NCBI GenBank assembly: GCA_963756575.1
Contig: CAVWOM010000013.1
Coordinates: forward strand, 1 to 64,000
Reading direction: 5' to 3'
Origin: Palsa-504 sp963756575
GTDB lineage: Bacteria; Actinomycetota; Actinomycetes; Streptosporangiales; Streptosporangiaceae
DNA length: 64,000 bases
The notes beneath the pieces were generated by a model. The model did no database searches. It worked only from the letters and a program-made list of their open reading frames with translations, and had not been told where the DNA came from. Position numbers and translations under genes: made by a program. This document shows, one piece after another, positions 45,001 through 52,759 of the stretch. The stretch's first letter is position 1. Each line of letters begins with the position of its first letter.

Positions 45001-45644
45001 CGGTCGCTGATGCTGACCGCTTCCGGCGCGTCGGTCAGGACATCGAGCCAGAACTCCCGGTCCCGGCCGAACTCGCCCGAGGCGCGGTAGGTCGCGTCCG
45101 CGTCCATCAGCGCCGATGCCGGTTCGAGCATCCCGCCCGCGGGATCGCCGCCCGCGAGCAGCGCGGTATAGACCTGAGCCGCCCGGGCGGTGATCAGGAA
45201 AGCGCTGAACGCGTCGTGGACGATATGGTGGGCCACCTGGTACCAGAAGAACCGGCGTGACCCCACCTTGAGCAGGGCCTCCGTGAAAACCGGGCCGTCC
45301 CGCAGGTCGAACGGGCAGCGCAGGGCGGCCCGCATCCACTCCTCGGCGGCGCTCCGCGGCTCGGCCTCGGCACTCAGGTCGATGACCTGGAGCGGCCAGT
45401 CGCCCGGCGCGCCCACGTACTGCCGCACGTGCTCGCCGTCCTGGCTGAACCGGAGATGGAAGGTCTCGGCCTCGCCTATCGTGCGTCGCACCGCTCGCTG
45501 GAAGAGATCCACGTCCAGGTCGCCGTGAATCTCTATGTACTCGCCAGCGTTGAAGATCGGATTAGCCGGGCTGAGCTGCTGGGCATGCCAGATGCCCAGC
45601 TGTCCGGCCATCAGCTCTCGGCGTTCGCCTACCGATTCAGACAT
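33407..45644 (-). CDS. Nonribosomal peptide synthetase NRPS-2, 3' end frameshifted and truncated
   Basis: Domain order: C(EntF-like)-A-T / C-A-T / C-A-T / C-A(truncated). ATG at 45644 with GAGG about nine bases upstream. Codes read by eye: DGLLIGAVVK (unassigned), DFTKVGHIGK (Asp-like, one residue from the Asp code), DVWHFSLVDK (Ser, the EntF code), DLTKVGHIG (Asp). The main frame breaks near 35240, where one extra C turns GTAVS-GRSDVALDE into nonsense. The remaining frame ends at 33407 inside the A domain at the RVKIRGHR motif, with no A10 lysine, T domain or thioesterase. A StrR-type operator lies 186 bp upstream of the start. Three modules look functional; the last cannot be. Confidence 0.92.
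36130..39290 (-). other. NRPS-2 module 3 (C, A, T), predicted Ser
   Basis: The C domain has HHIAADAWS (Ala for Gly). The A domain has SFDVSVWEFFW, MHFVPS, FCSGEA and NLYGPTETSVD, giving DVWHFSLVDK, the Ser code known from EntF. T domain DEDFFALGGHSLL. Confidence 0.87.
39310..42500 (-). other. NRPS-2 module 2 (C, A, T), Asp-like
   Basis: The C domain has HHIAGDGWS. A-domain residues from TDFGNT, LKIVPSH, LVLGGEA and NHYGPTETTIG give DFTKVGHIGK, differing from the Asp code only by Phe for Leu at the second position. Core motifs and the T-domain LGGHSLL are intact. Confidence 0.8.
42530..45644 (-). other. NRPS-2 module 1 (EntF-like C, A, T), code DGLLIGAVVK
   Basis: The C domain opens LMAGQLGIWHAQQL and has HHIVHDAFS, with Ala for the motif Gly; it is the counterpart of NRPS-1 C1. 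The A domain has unusual core motifs YSSGATGQPRG and AYGLTEST, and a hydrophobic-looking code that I cannot assign. The T domain has FFELGGYSLQ. Confidence 0.78.
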
Positions 45645-45976
45645 ATCCGCTTACCTCGATCGCCGAGATCAAACAAATGGCCTTCCTAAGCGCAGGCCGC
45701 CGCCCGCCGTCCTCCCATGGAGGCCGCCAGTTCTCCTCCACGGCCTTTATCAGGCTCTCGGGACGCTCCTTTCTGGGATGCGTTCAGGATAATACTCACG
45801 CGTGCGCTAGTACACATAACAGTCACGGGAATCAACCGCTGCATGACGTCAGTTGAACACCGTCACGGGGCAGACGATAACGTGACGTGAACTTATAAGA
45901 ATCGGCGATAATGACCTCTTCGCATATCAGGGTGCCAAGCGGGAATTCTGCGCTAGCACATCGAGGCTGATAAGTG
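45645..45976. other. Intergenic region upstream of NRPS-2
   Basis: About 330 bp, partly AT-richer than its surroundings, with no coding potential that I recognise. It contains the StrR-type operator at 45830-45858 and the ribosome-binding site of NRPS-2. Confidence 0.55.
45830..45858. promoter_or_regulatory. StrR-type operator 2, upstream of NRPS-2
   Basis: Left half AATCAACCG (weak), 11-base spacer, right half CAGTTGAAC (strong). The exact 11-base spacing matches the other copies. It lies 186 bp before the NRPS-2 start. Confidence 0.65.
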
Positions 45977-47455
45977 CTAGAGGTCAGCCAGCGCCATACG
46001 ATCCACCTTCCCGGTACCGGTGCGGGGAAGTTCGGTCACGAAACGCACGGCATCGACGATCATGTAGCGGGGCAGCGTCGCGGCGCAGTGCCGTTTGAGG
46101 TTCAGCAGGCCCGGGGCACTCGCCTGCGCCGGGACGACGTAGGCCACGATCTTGGCGTCTACGCCGGTCCCTCTCGCCACGACAGCCACGTCGCCGACCC
46201 CGGGATGGGCCTGCAGGGCGGCCTCGACCTGGCCCAGCTCGATCCGGTAGCCCCGCACCTTGACCAGGCCGTCCCGGCGGCCCAGGTACTGGTAGTCACC
46301 GTTGTCCAGCAGGACGACGCGATCGCCGGTGCGGTACGGCCCGGTCTGCGGCGGCTGTCCCCAGTAGCCGAGCATGACCGTCGGTCCGTCGACCACCAGT
46401 TCCCCCTCCTCGCCGAGGCCGGCCAGCGGGCCGTCGTCACGGACGGCCCAGACCCGGTCACCCGAGCAGGCCCGGCCGATCGGGACCGGGCTCGCCTGAT
46501 CCGGTGGCATGGTGACGACCTCGTGGAACGTGCAGACGTTGGTCTCGGTCGGACCGTACAGGTTGAGGAAGCGCACGCCGGGCAGGTGCTCACGGAGCTG
46601 CCTGAGGTACTTGACCGGGAACGGCTCCCCCGCGAACAGCACTGCCCGCAGGGCCAGCGCCGACGGGGCCACGTCGAGCAGTCCGCCGCTCCGCGCCATC
46701 AGGATGAGCGCGGAGGGAACCGAGTACCAGACCGTGATCCGGTGCCGGGTCAGGTAATCAACCAGCAGGGAGGGCGCGGCAGATAGCTCGGGCGGGATGA
46801 GGTGGACGCTGGCCCCCGCCCGGAAGGCGGCATAGAGGTCGAGCACGGACAGGTCGAAGTGGAAGGGCGCGTGGCTGGCGAACCGGTCCGCGGGGTCAGC
46901 TCCGATCTCCCGTGCCGCCCAGTCGACGAAGGCCAGGGCATTGCGGTGAGACAGGCACACGCCCTTGGGCGCCCCGGTCGAGCCGGAGGTATAGAGGATG
47001 TAGGCCATGTCGCCAGAACCGGCGGCCTGGCCGGGATCGACCGGGCGCACGGCACCCGGTGACGGGCGCCACCGCGGGTCATCCGGGTACCTGATCGCGG
47101 TGGTAATGCCGGCCTGCCGCAGGCTTTCCGTCCTCTCCGCGGTGGTCACGGTGACCCTCGCGTCGCAGTCACGGATCAGCCGGGCCGCCAGCGCGACCGG
47201 ACCGAGCGAATCGACGGGCACGTAGGCGGCCCCGCAGCGCAGCACGGCCTGCATGACCGTGACCGCCCGCACGGATTTCGGCAGCCACAGCGCCACCCGG
47301 TCGCCTGGCCGCACGCCGCCGCAGGCCAGGGCGTGTGCCACCGCATCGGCCTCCCGGTCCAGTTCGCCGTAGGTGAGCTGCCCGTCGGGACCCGCGACCG
47401 CCAGCCGGCCAGGCGACAGCGCCGCCCGGCGGCGCACGAGGTCGGCCAGGTTCAC
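45977..47455 (-). CDS. L-prolyl-AMP ligase of a pyrrole-2-carboxylate pathway (PltF/RedM type)
   Basis: 492 residues, a free-standing adenylation enzyme with YTSGSTGAPKG, LYGPTETN, YRTGD and GTGKVDRMAL. The pocket residues read DLLYLALVCK from HFDLSVLD, YSVPS, LFAGEP and NLYGPTETNVC, which is the code I recall for the prolyl ligases of pyoluteorin, prodigiosin and clorobiocin pathways. Such enzymes activate L-Pro and load it on a dedicated free carrier protein. The gene begins four bases inside the stop of the dehydrogenase gene, so the two are co-translated. A fatty acyl-AMP ligase is less likely because the family motifs PSALILMARSGGL and FPVKYLRQLREHLPG are typical of prolyl ligases. Confidence 0.9.
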   Translation of the reverse strand: MNLADLVRRRAALSPGRLAVAGPDGQLTYGELDREADAVAHALACGGVRPGDRVALWLPKSVRAVTVMQAVLRCGAAYVPVDSLGPVALAARLIRDCDARVTVTTAERTESLRQAGITTAIRYPDDPRWRPSPGAVRPVDPGQAAGSGDMAYILYTSGSTGAPKGVCLSHRNALAFVDWAAREIGADPADRFASHAPFHFDLSVLDLYAAFRAGASVHLIPPELSAAPSLLVDYLTRHRITVWYSVPSALILMARSGGLLDVAPSALALRAVLFAGEPFPVKYLRQLREHLPGVRFLNLYGPTETNVCTFHEVVTMPPDQASPVPIGRACSGDRVWAVRDDGPLAGLGEEGELVVDGPTVMLGYWGQPPQTGPYRTGDRVVLLDNGDYQYLGRRDGLVKVRGYRIELGQVEAALQAHPGVGDVAVVARGTGVDAKIVAYVVPAQASAPGLLNLKRHCAATLPRYMIVDAVRFVTELPRTGTGKVDRMALADL

Positions 47456-48579
47456 AGGCCCAGTTCCCTGGCTATCAGCTCGAGCTGCATCTCCGACGTG
47501 CCAGAGAAAATCGTGCTCGGCACGGCGTCACGAAGCTCGCGTCCCACGTCGCCATCGGCGCGGATGCCGTCAGCTCCGAAGATCTGCACGGCTTCGAGGG
47601 CCGAATTGACCGCTCCCTCGCTGATCGCCAGCTTGGCCATGGCCACCTCTGCCATCGCCGGCTCAGCCTGGTCTAGGCGCCAGCACGCTTGCCAGAGCAG
47701 CAGGCGGGCCGCCTCGAGCCGCATCCACATGCGCGCGATCCGATGCGATATGGCCTGGTTGGCACCGATGGGGCGGCCGAATTGCTCGCGGTGCCTAGCG
47801 TGGTCCACGCAGCGATCGAGCAGCCGCTCGGTCCGGCCCACGTACGCGGCGAACAGGCAGGTGCGCTCCCATCGCATGGCGGCCTGGAAGATGGCCGCGC
47901 CCTGGCCGTCGCGGCCCAGTCGCCTGGCCGCGGGCACGACGCACCCGTCGAGCCGCAGCGTGCTCGCGGGACAGCGGCCGAGCCCGAGCTTGCCGAATGG
48001 CTCGCCGGCGACCAGGCCCGGCGTCCCGCGGTCGACCACGAACGCGCTCAGCCCCAGGTAGCCGAGGCTGGGCTGGCTGGCGGCGTAGACCACGAAGACG
48101 TCGGCCACGGGACCGTTGCTGACGAAGGTCTTCTCACCGGTGATCACGTAATCGTCGCCGGCTCGCTCCGCCCTCGTGGCCAGCCGGGTCACATCGGATC
48201 CCGCGGCCTGCTCCGTAATGGCGTTCGCGCCAATCAGCTCGCCCGAGCACAACCGCGGCAGCAGTTCCTGGCGGATGCTTTCTCCGGCATTTTCCGCGAT
48301 CGGCATAGCACAGGCGAACAGGTGCGCCATGCTCCCGAACACCAGCCCCATGTCCGGGGCCCCGCGGCCAAAGGCCTCGACGGCCCTGGCGGTACTCAGG
48401 AAGCCGTGCCCGTCGCCACCATATTTACCGGGAACGCTGAGCCCGGTAAGCCCGAGGCTGGAGCATTGCTTCCATTCCTCCGCGGTAAAGAAGTCAGAAT
48501 CCGGAGCAGCCCAGGCGCTTACGCGCGAGTAAATCTCGTGATACCTGCGGCGGTCCGCCTCAGGCCATCCCAGTTCCAT
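47452..48579 (-). CDS. Prolyl-carrier-protein dehydrogenase (PltE/RedW type)
   Basis: 375 residues of acyl-CoA dehydrogenase fold: VPGKYGGDGHG, ITEQAAGSDVTRL, VSNGPVADVFVV and C-terminal FSGTSEMQLELIARELGL. In pyrrole pathways this flavoprotein oxidises carrier-bound prolyl by four electrons to pyrrole-2-carboxyl. The assignment rests on coupling with the prolyl ligase (four-base overlap) and on the divergent carrier-protein and halogenase genes. Taken alone it could be an ordinary acyl-CoA dehydrogenase. Confidence 0.88.
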   Translation of the reverse strand: MELGWPEADRRRYHEIYSRVSAWAAPDSDFFTAEEWKQCSSLGLTGLSVPGKYGGDGHGFLSTARAVEAFGRGAPDMGLVFGSMAHLFACAMPIAENAGESIRQELLPRLCSGELIGANAITEQAAGSDVTRLATRAERAGDDYVITGEKTFVSNGPVADVFVVYAASQPSLGYLGLSAFVVDRGTPGLVAGEPFGKLGLGRCPASTLRLDGCVVPAARRLGRDGQGAAIFQAAMRWERTCLFAAYVGRTERLLDRCVDHARHREQFGRPIGANQAISHRIARMWMRLEAARLLLWQACWRLDQAEPAMAEVAMAKLAISEGAVNSALEAVQIFGADGIRADGDVGRELRDAVPSTIFSGTSEMQLELIARELGL

Positions 48580-48880
48580 CGGCAGTCAGGGCGCGGCGCC
48601 GCGTGCGGCACGCTGCCCCGTCCCCCTTTCAATCCGTTCGCAGCCGTACGGACAGATCATCGATCCAGGTACAGTGATGCCGCCGAACCCCGGATAATTC
48701 TCCCCGCCTGGTCTCGCTCGACGTTCTTGAAATGCATGCTTACCATCTGGGCAGGGCTGTCCGCAATGCCGTGGGGAGAAGGCCAGGAGACGGCGCCTGC
48801 TTACGCATGCTGGCGCCTCCGGCTCGCAGCGCCCATCATTGAGTGCGGGTTTACAGATGAACATGACCGGGAGGCGATCG
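48580..48880. other. Divergent promoter region of the pyrrole cassette
   Basis: About 300 bp between the outward-facing dehydrogenase and carrier-protein genes; it must serve both. I find no StrR-type operator here, unlike the other cluster promoters. Confidence 0.5.
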
Positions 48881-49135
48881 GTGGAAGATCAGGCAATTCT
48901 CAGCGTCCTGCAAGGTTATCTTGGCGAGCAGGTACTGCAGGATCGCAGCGTCGTTATCGAGCCTGACACCCCGCTCCTCGAGTGGGGTGTGCTCAATTCC
49001 CTTTCCACGATGCAGCTCATCGGCTTCATCAGAGAGCGCTTTCAGATTGCTGTTCCTCCGGAGGAGGTTGTCGGGTCCAATTTCCATGATCTCCGGAGCA
49101 TCAGCCGGCTGCTGCTGCAGCTCGACGGTCAGTGA
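48881..49135 (+). CDS. Free-standing carrier protein for prolyl/pyrrolyl (PltL/RedO type)
   Basis: 84 residues from the GTG at 48881, chosen because GGGAGG lies six bases upstream; longer versions from a TTG at 48839 or ATGs at 48857/48863 lack such a site. The phosphopantetheine Ser sits in EWGVLNSLSTMQL. The small size and position between the prolyl oxidation genes and the halogenase identify it as the carrier on which Pro is loaded, oxidised and chlorinated. It should then present the pyrrole to an NRPS starter C domain. Confidence 0.88.
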   Translation: MEDQAILSVLQGYLGEQVLQDRSVVIEPDTPLLEWGVLNSLSTMQLIGFIRERFQIAVPPEEVVGSNFHDLRSISRLLLQLDGQ

Positions 49136-49146
49136 GAGGAGCCACC

Positions 49147-50490
49147 GTGCCGGACGTCGACTTTGATATCGGGATCATTGGCGGCGGCCCAGCCGGGTCG
49201 ACCCTGGCGTCCTACCTGTCGCGGGCTGGGCTGTCCTGCGTGGTACTCGAGAGCGCACTGTTTCCCCGGCCTCATGTCGGGGAATCGCTCATCCCCGCCA
49301 CGACGCCGGTGCTGCACGACATCGGCGCGCTGCCCAAGGTGGATGCCGCCGGATTCCCGCGCAAGTACGGCGCGGCCTGGACCTCAGCCGCGCCGCCGGG
49401 CATCCCGACGCTGGGCTTCCAGCTATCGCACGGGTTCCAGGCGGTCGAGATCGAGTTCAGCGAGCGGAAACAGGCCAGGCTCAGCCAGGATTACACCTAC
49501 CACGTCGACCGCGGCCGGTTCGACCTGCTGCTGCTCCAGCACGCCGAGTCCAATGGCGCCGCGGTCTACGAGGGAGTCCGCGTGCAGCGAGCCGAACTGT
49601 CCGACGAGGACACGAGGATCGTCTTCACGATGGGCCGGCGTGAGGTAGGCGTGCGTGTCCGCATGATCGTTGACGCGAGCGGGCGCAGCACGTTCCTGGG
49701 CCGTCAGCTCCGCCTGAAGGTATCCGACCCGGTCTTCAACCAGTACGCGATCCACACCTGGTTCGACGGCCTCGACCGCTCCGCGCTCGCGGTGAATAAG
49801 GACCTGGCCGACTTCATCTTCGTTCACTTCCTGCCCGTGGCCGACACCTGGGTCTGGCAGATCCCGATCACCGACTCCGTCACCAGCGTCGGCGTCGTCA
49901 CGCAGAAGAAGCATTTCACGCGGGCGAGGCAGGACTGGGAAGGGTTCTTCTGGGCGTACGCGGAAAGTCGCCCCGATCTGGCCGAGGCGCTGCGCCTCGG
50001 CCAGCGAGTCCGGCCGTTCCGGCCGGAAGGCGACTACAGCTACGCGATGAGGGCGATCACCGGCGACCGCTGGCTGCTCGTCGGCGACGCCGCGCGTTTC
50101 GTCGACCCGATCTTCTCCAGCGGCGTCAGCGTGGCCATGAACAGCGCCCGGCTGGCCTCCTATGACATCATCGCGGCCGCCGAGAGGGGTGACTTCGGCA
50201 AGGCCGCGTTCGCCACCTTCGAGGGCAAGCTGCGCCGCGCCGTTCGGCACTGGTACGAGTTCATCTCGATCTATTACCGCCTCAACATCTTGTTCACGGC
50301 CTTCGTCGCCGATCCCCTGTACCGCCTCGATGTGCTGAAGATGCTCCAAGGCGACGTCTACGACGAGGGCGAGCCGGTCGCGCTGACCAAGATGCGCGAG
50401 CTCACCCGGCAGGTCGAGCAGAATCCTGACCACCTGTGGCATAAGCACCTCGGCACGCTGCGCGCGCCAAGCCAGGCTCCATTGTTCTGA
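49147..50490 (+). CDS. FAD-dependent halogenase, pyrrolyl-carrier type (PltA-like)
   Basis: 447 residues. The GTG at 49147 has AGGAG five bases upstream, 11 bases after the carrier-protein stop. It has an N-terminal flavin motif IIGGGPAGS, GESLIPATTPVL, the halogenase signature WVWQIP (WxWxIP) and VGDAARFVDPIFSSGV. These mark flavin-dependent halogenases rather than plain monooxygenases. Co-transcription with the carrier protein suggests chlorination of carrier-bound pyrrole-2-carboxyl, as for PltA. The number and positions of the halogens cannot be read from sequence. A flavin reductase is not encoded nearby and may come from general metabolism. Confidence 0.92.
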   Translation: MPDVDFDIGIIGGGPAGSTLASYLSRAGLSCVVLESALFPRPHVGESLIPATTPVLHDIGALPKVDAAGFPRKYGAAWTSAAPPGIPTLGFQLSHGFQAVEIEFSERKQARLSQDYTYHVDRGRFDLLLLQHAESNGAAVYEGVRVQRAELSDEDTRIVFTMGRREVGVRVRMIVDASGRSTFLGRQLRLKVSDPVFNQYAIHTWFDGLDRSALAVNKDLADFIFVHFLPVADTWVWQIPITDSVTSVGVVTQKKHFTRARQDWEGFFWAYAESRPDLAEALRLGQRVRPFRPEGDYSYAMRAITGDRWLLVGDAARFVDPIFSSGVSVAMNSARLASYDIIAAAERGDFGKAAFATFEGKLRRAVRHWYEFISIYYRLNILFTAFVADPLYRLDVLKMLQGDVYDEGEPVALTKMRELTRQVEQNPDHLWHKHLGTLRAPSQAPLF

Positions 50491-50573
50491 CGCCTCGGCG
50501 TAATCCTGATGCCTTGGGCGGGCCGGCTGACTTGGAGAGCGCGCCAGGCTGGCGATTCCGTAGTGGCTGCCGT

Positions 50574-50602
50574 GTTCAACTGCGATCGCGCATCAGTCGC
50601 AC
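50574..50602. promoter_or_regulatory. StrR-type operator 3, in a convergent gap
   Basis: Left half GTTCAACTG, 11-base spacer, right half CAGTCGCAC (one mismatch to CAGTCGAAC). It sits between the 3' ends of the halogenase and the SyrC-like gene, where no promoter is expected. Confidence 0.6.
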
Positions 50603-50622
50603 AGCAGCGCATCGCGGCCGGG

Positions 50623-51813
50623 TCAAGGCCGCCGCCGATCCGCGGCGGTCACGTCGTGCAGGAAGCTCATGGCCATCTCGACGAGCCCGGCTCCCGCGTC
50701 GAAGGCGGTGAGGTGATCGCCCTCCGGTACGACCCGCAGCTGCGCCCGGACCAGGTGAGCCGCGACGAATTCCGATCCCGCGGGGTGCACCGTGGTGTCC
50801 TTCGCGCTGGTGACGACCAGCGCCGGCTGGCCTGCCGTGAGCAGCGGCCGGCAGTCGGTGGACATGATCGCTCCATTGAGCAGGCCGTAGCGGTAGAGGA
50901 TCTCCGGACTCGCGTACGGATGAATGAGGTAGTGAGCGATGTCCCGCCTGAGGCGTTCCAGCGTCACGGGCCGGCGCATGAGCTTGTACATCCCCTCGGC
51001 CTGCGCCCGGCTGGCTGAGGCCATGGCGAGGAGGGACGCCACATCCCGCTGGTGAGTTGTCTTGGGCGCGGCGCCCCCGAGCTCATAGTCACCGTGCCAC
51101 AGGCTCACGGACGTGACCCGGTCCGGATAGCCGGCCGCCGCCAGAGCGATCGGTGCGCCCCCGCAGATGCCCATGACGTGAGCCTGCCGGATGCCGAAGC
51201 CATCGAGGACCGCCAGCAGGTCACTGCCCTGAACGTCGAGGCTGTGGCCGCCTAGCATGCCGAGTCCCTGTTCCCCGTCCACCGCGAACAAGCCACGGCT
51301 TTCCCAGGTAACGACGCGGTACGACGGTGACAGCGCGGCCATCCACCGGGCCGCAAGTCCGATCGGCATCCCGCAAGCGCTTGCTATCACGACAGCCGGC
51401 CGGTCCTCGGGACCTGATATCCAGCAGCGCAACGGGCTGCGGTCGTAAGCCGGTACTACGACCGGAGGGCCAGGAAAGGCCGTGAGCGCCCGCTGGGCGG
51501 CTTCCTCGATTGCTTCCGGTCCGGCGGCCAGGCTGTGCCGGTCCAGCGCCAGGCGGCGGCTTACCGCGAGTTCCGCGGCCCACAGCGCCGCGGAGGCTGA
51601 GACAACATCGATCCGCGGTACCCCGAGCGCCTGCCTCAGCTGGCCCATCAGATCCTGAAGCGCGGGGAACGCCTCCGGGGGCAATTCCCCGACCGGGGCG
51701 ACCCGCACCGGCCCGGGCATGACCCGGAAGACGGATACCGTGTCCACCAGGGCATCCGCGAGAGCGCTGACCGACCCTACCGCGCACTCCCCCGGAACCC
51801 TCAGCTCAGACAC
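50623..51813 (-). CDS. Aminoacyl shuttle of alpha/beta-hydrolase fold with Cys nucleophile (SyrC-like)
   Basis: About 396 residues from the GTG at 51813, which overlaps the stop of the halogenase gene; the frame is open a further 24 codons upstream. The nucleophile elbow reads VMGICGGA, with Cys (about residue 217) where hydrolases have Ser; acid and His candidates are SAKDTTVHP and EGDHLTAF. SyrC and CmaE have this Cys and move aminoacyl groups between carrier proteins instead of hydrolysing them. Given its place after SyrB1- and SyrB2-like genes, it should carry 4-Cl-Thr from the didomain protein to an A-less NRPS module. No such module is visible in this window. Confidence 0.9.
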   Translation of the reverse strand: MSELRVPGECAVGSVSALADALVDTVSVFRVMPGPVRVAPVGELPPEAFPALQDLMGQLRQALGVPRIDVVSASAALWAAELAVSRRLALDRHSLAAGPEAIEEAAQRALTAFPGPPVVVPAYDRSPLRCWISGPEDRPAVVIASACGMPIGLAARWMAALSPSYRVVTWESRGLFAVDGEQGLGMLGGHSLDVQGSDLLAVLDGFGIRQAHVMGICGGAPIALAAAGYPDRVTSVSLWHGDYELGGAAPKTTHQRDVASLLAMASASRAQAEGMYKLMRRPVTLERLRRDIAHYLIHPYASPEILYRYGLLNGAIMSTDCRPLLTAGQPALVVTSAKDTTVHPAGSEFVAAHLVRAQLRVVPEGDHLTAFDAGAGLVEMAMSFLHDVTAADRRRP

Positions 51814-52759
51814 CGGATCCGGACTGGATCCTGAAGGGATGGTCACGGGTGGTACGCTCCGCGATCCGGTTATGTCCATAGGCATCGGTACCGCTGACCA
51901 GAACCGCTCCGTATCGTTCGAGGCTTACCCTGCCCCCGTATTCCTCGATCTCCGTGGTGTCCGGATACACCCGCACGCAGGTGGGAACGTAGCGGGCCGC
52001 GAAGCCCATGCGCATGCGGCGGGTCTTGCCCAGGTGCGGATGCGAGGCATGCATCAGCGTGGACCAGAACACGATGAACTGCCCGGCTTTCATCTCCATG
52101 GAGACGGCCTTTGATTCATCAGGGCTCCAGTCGGGATCGATCTGCAGATCGCGGTAGTCATAGCCGAAGAAACCCCGCCGCACGCTGTTCTTCGCCACTC
52201 CGGAATTCCCTGACGGATCGTAGTGCATCGCCTTGGTCTCATCATAAAACATGGTGCGGTGCGTCCCGGGAATGAATTGCAGGCATCCCATATCGGCCGT
52301 TGAGTCGGTGAACGCGCACCAGACGGTGATGGTACCGCCGAAGTCGGAGCCGCCCGGCCACTGGATCTGCGGAGCCCCCGAGGCGTTGGCGAAGGTGTCC
52401 GCCTGATGCCAGTCGGTTCCCTCATCCCCCGGATATTTAGGGAAGAACTCAGTGCGCCAGCACAGGACGTCAGGGCCGAGAATGCACGCGACTCGCCGGA
52501 CGATCTCCTCGCGCATGATGTGCCTCGCCAGGAAGCCATGATCCAGATGGCGATCATAGTTGGCTATGTTCGTCGCGCCGGATATAGCGGCATCGTCATT
52601 GTAAACGGCGGCGCCACGGTCCATGAGCTCTAGGCGTACCCGGCTCCATGTCTTCTTTATCTCATCCGGATCATAGAGCGTGAACGGGCCCGCGAAACCG
52701 TTCTCATGAAAACCGTTCAGCTCGCTCTCGCTGAGTGCAAAATTCTGCTGAATGACCAT
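51806..52759 (-). CDS. Non-heme Fe(II)/2-oxoglutarate halogenase (SyrB2-like)
   Basis: 317 residues from the ATG at 52759 (GGAG six bases upstream; another ATG lies four codons earlier). The iron site reads WHQAD at residues 117-121: Ala120 replaces the carboxylate ligand of hydroxylases, leaving room for chloride, as in SyrB2 His116/Ala118. The second His is in STLMHASH (His237) and the 2-oxoglutarate Arg is about 256. Long stretches such as TEFFPKYPGDEGTDWHQADT agree with SyrB2 as I recall it. Predicted reaction: chlorination of the methyl group of Thr bound to the preceding didomain protein. A phytanoyl-CoA hydroxylase call would miss the HxA change. Confidence 0.95.
   Translation of the reverse strand: MVIQQNFALSESELNGFHENGFAGPFTLYDPDEIKKTWSRVRLELMDRGAAVYNDDAAISGATNIANYDRHLDHGFLARHIMREEIVRRVACILGPDVLCWRTEFFPKYPGDEGTDWHQADTFANASGAPQIQWPGGSDFGGTITVWCAFTDSTADMGCLQFIPGTHRTMFYDETKAMHYDPSGNSGVAKNSVRRGFFGYDYRDLQIDPDWSPDESKAVSMEMKAGQFIVFWSTLMHASHPHLGKTRRMRMGFAARYVPTCVRVYPDTTEIEEYGGRVSLERYGAVLVSGTDAYGHNRIAERTTRDHPFRIQSGSGV

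Noticed and set aside
45977..48579. Fatty-acid activation and desaturation genes for a lipopeptide tail
   Set aside because: The ligase has the prolyl pocket code and family motifs, and sits with a free carrier protein and flavin halogenase, which indicates a pyrrole pathway.
50623..51813. Type II thioesterase or Ser hydrolase
   Set aside because: The nucleophile is Cys in GxCxG, and the gene follows SyrB1- and SyrB2-like genes, which fits an aminoacyl shuttle.
51806..52759. Phytanoyl-CoA-type hydroxylase
   Set aside because: The iron-binding motif is His-Gln-Ala, lacking the carboxylate that hydroxylases need, and the sequence follows SyrB2 closely; halogenase is the better call.
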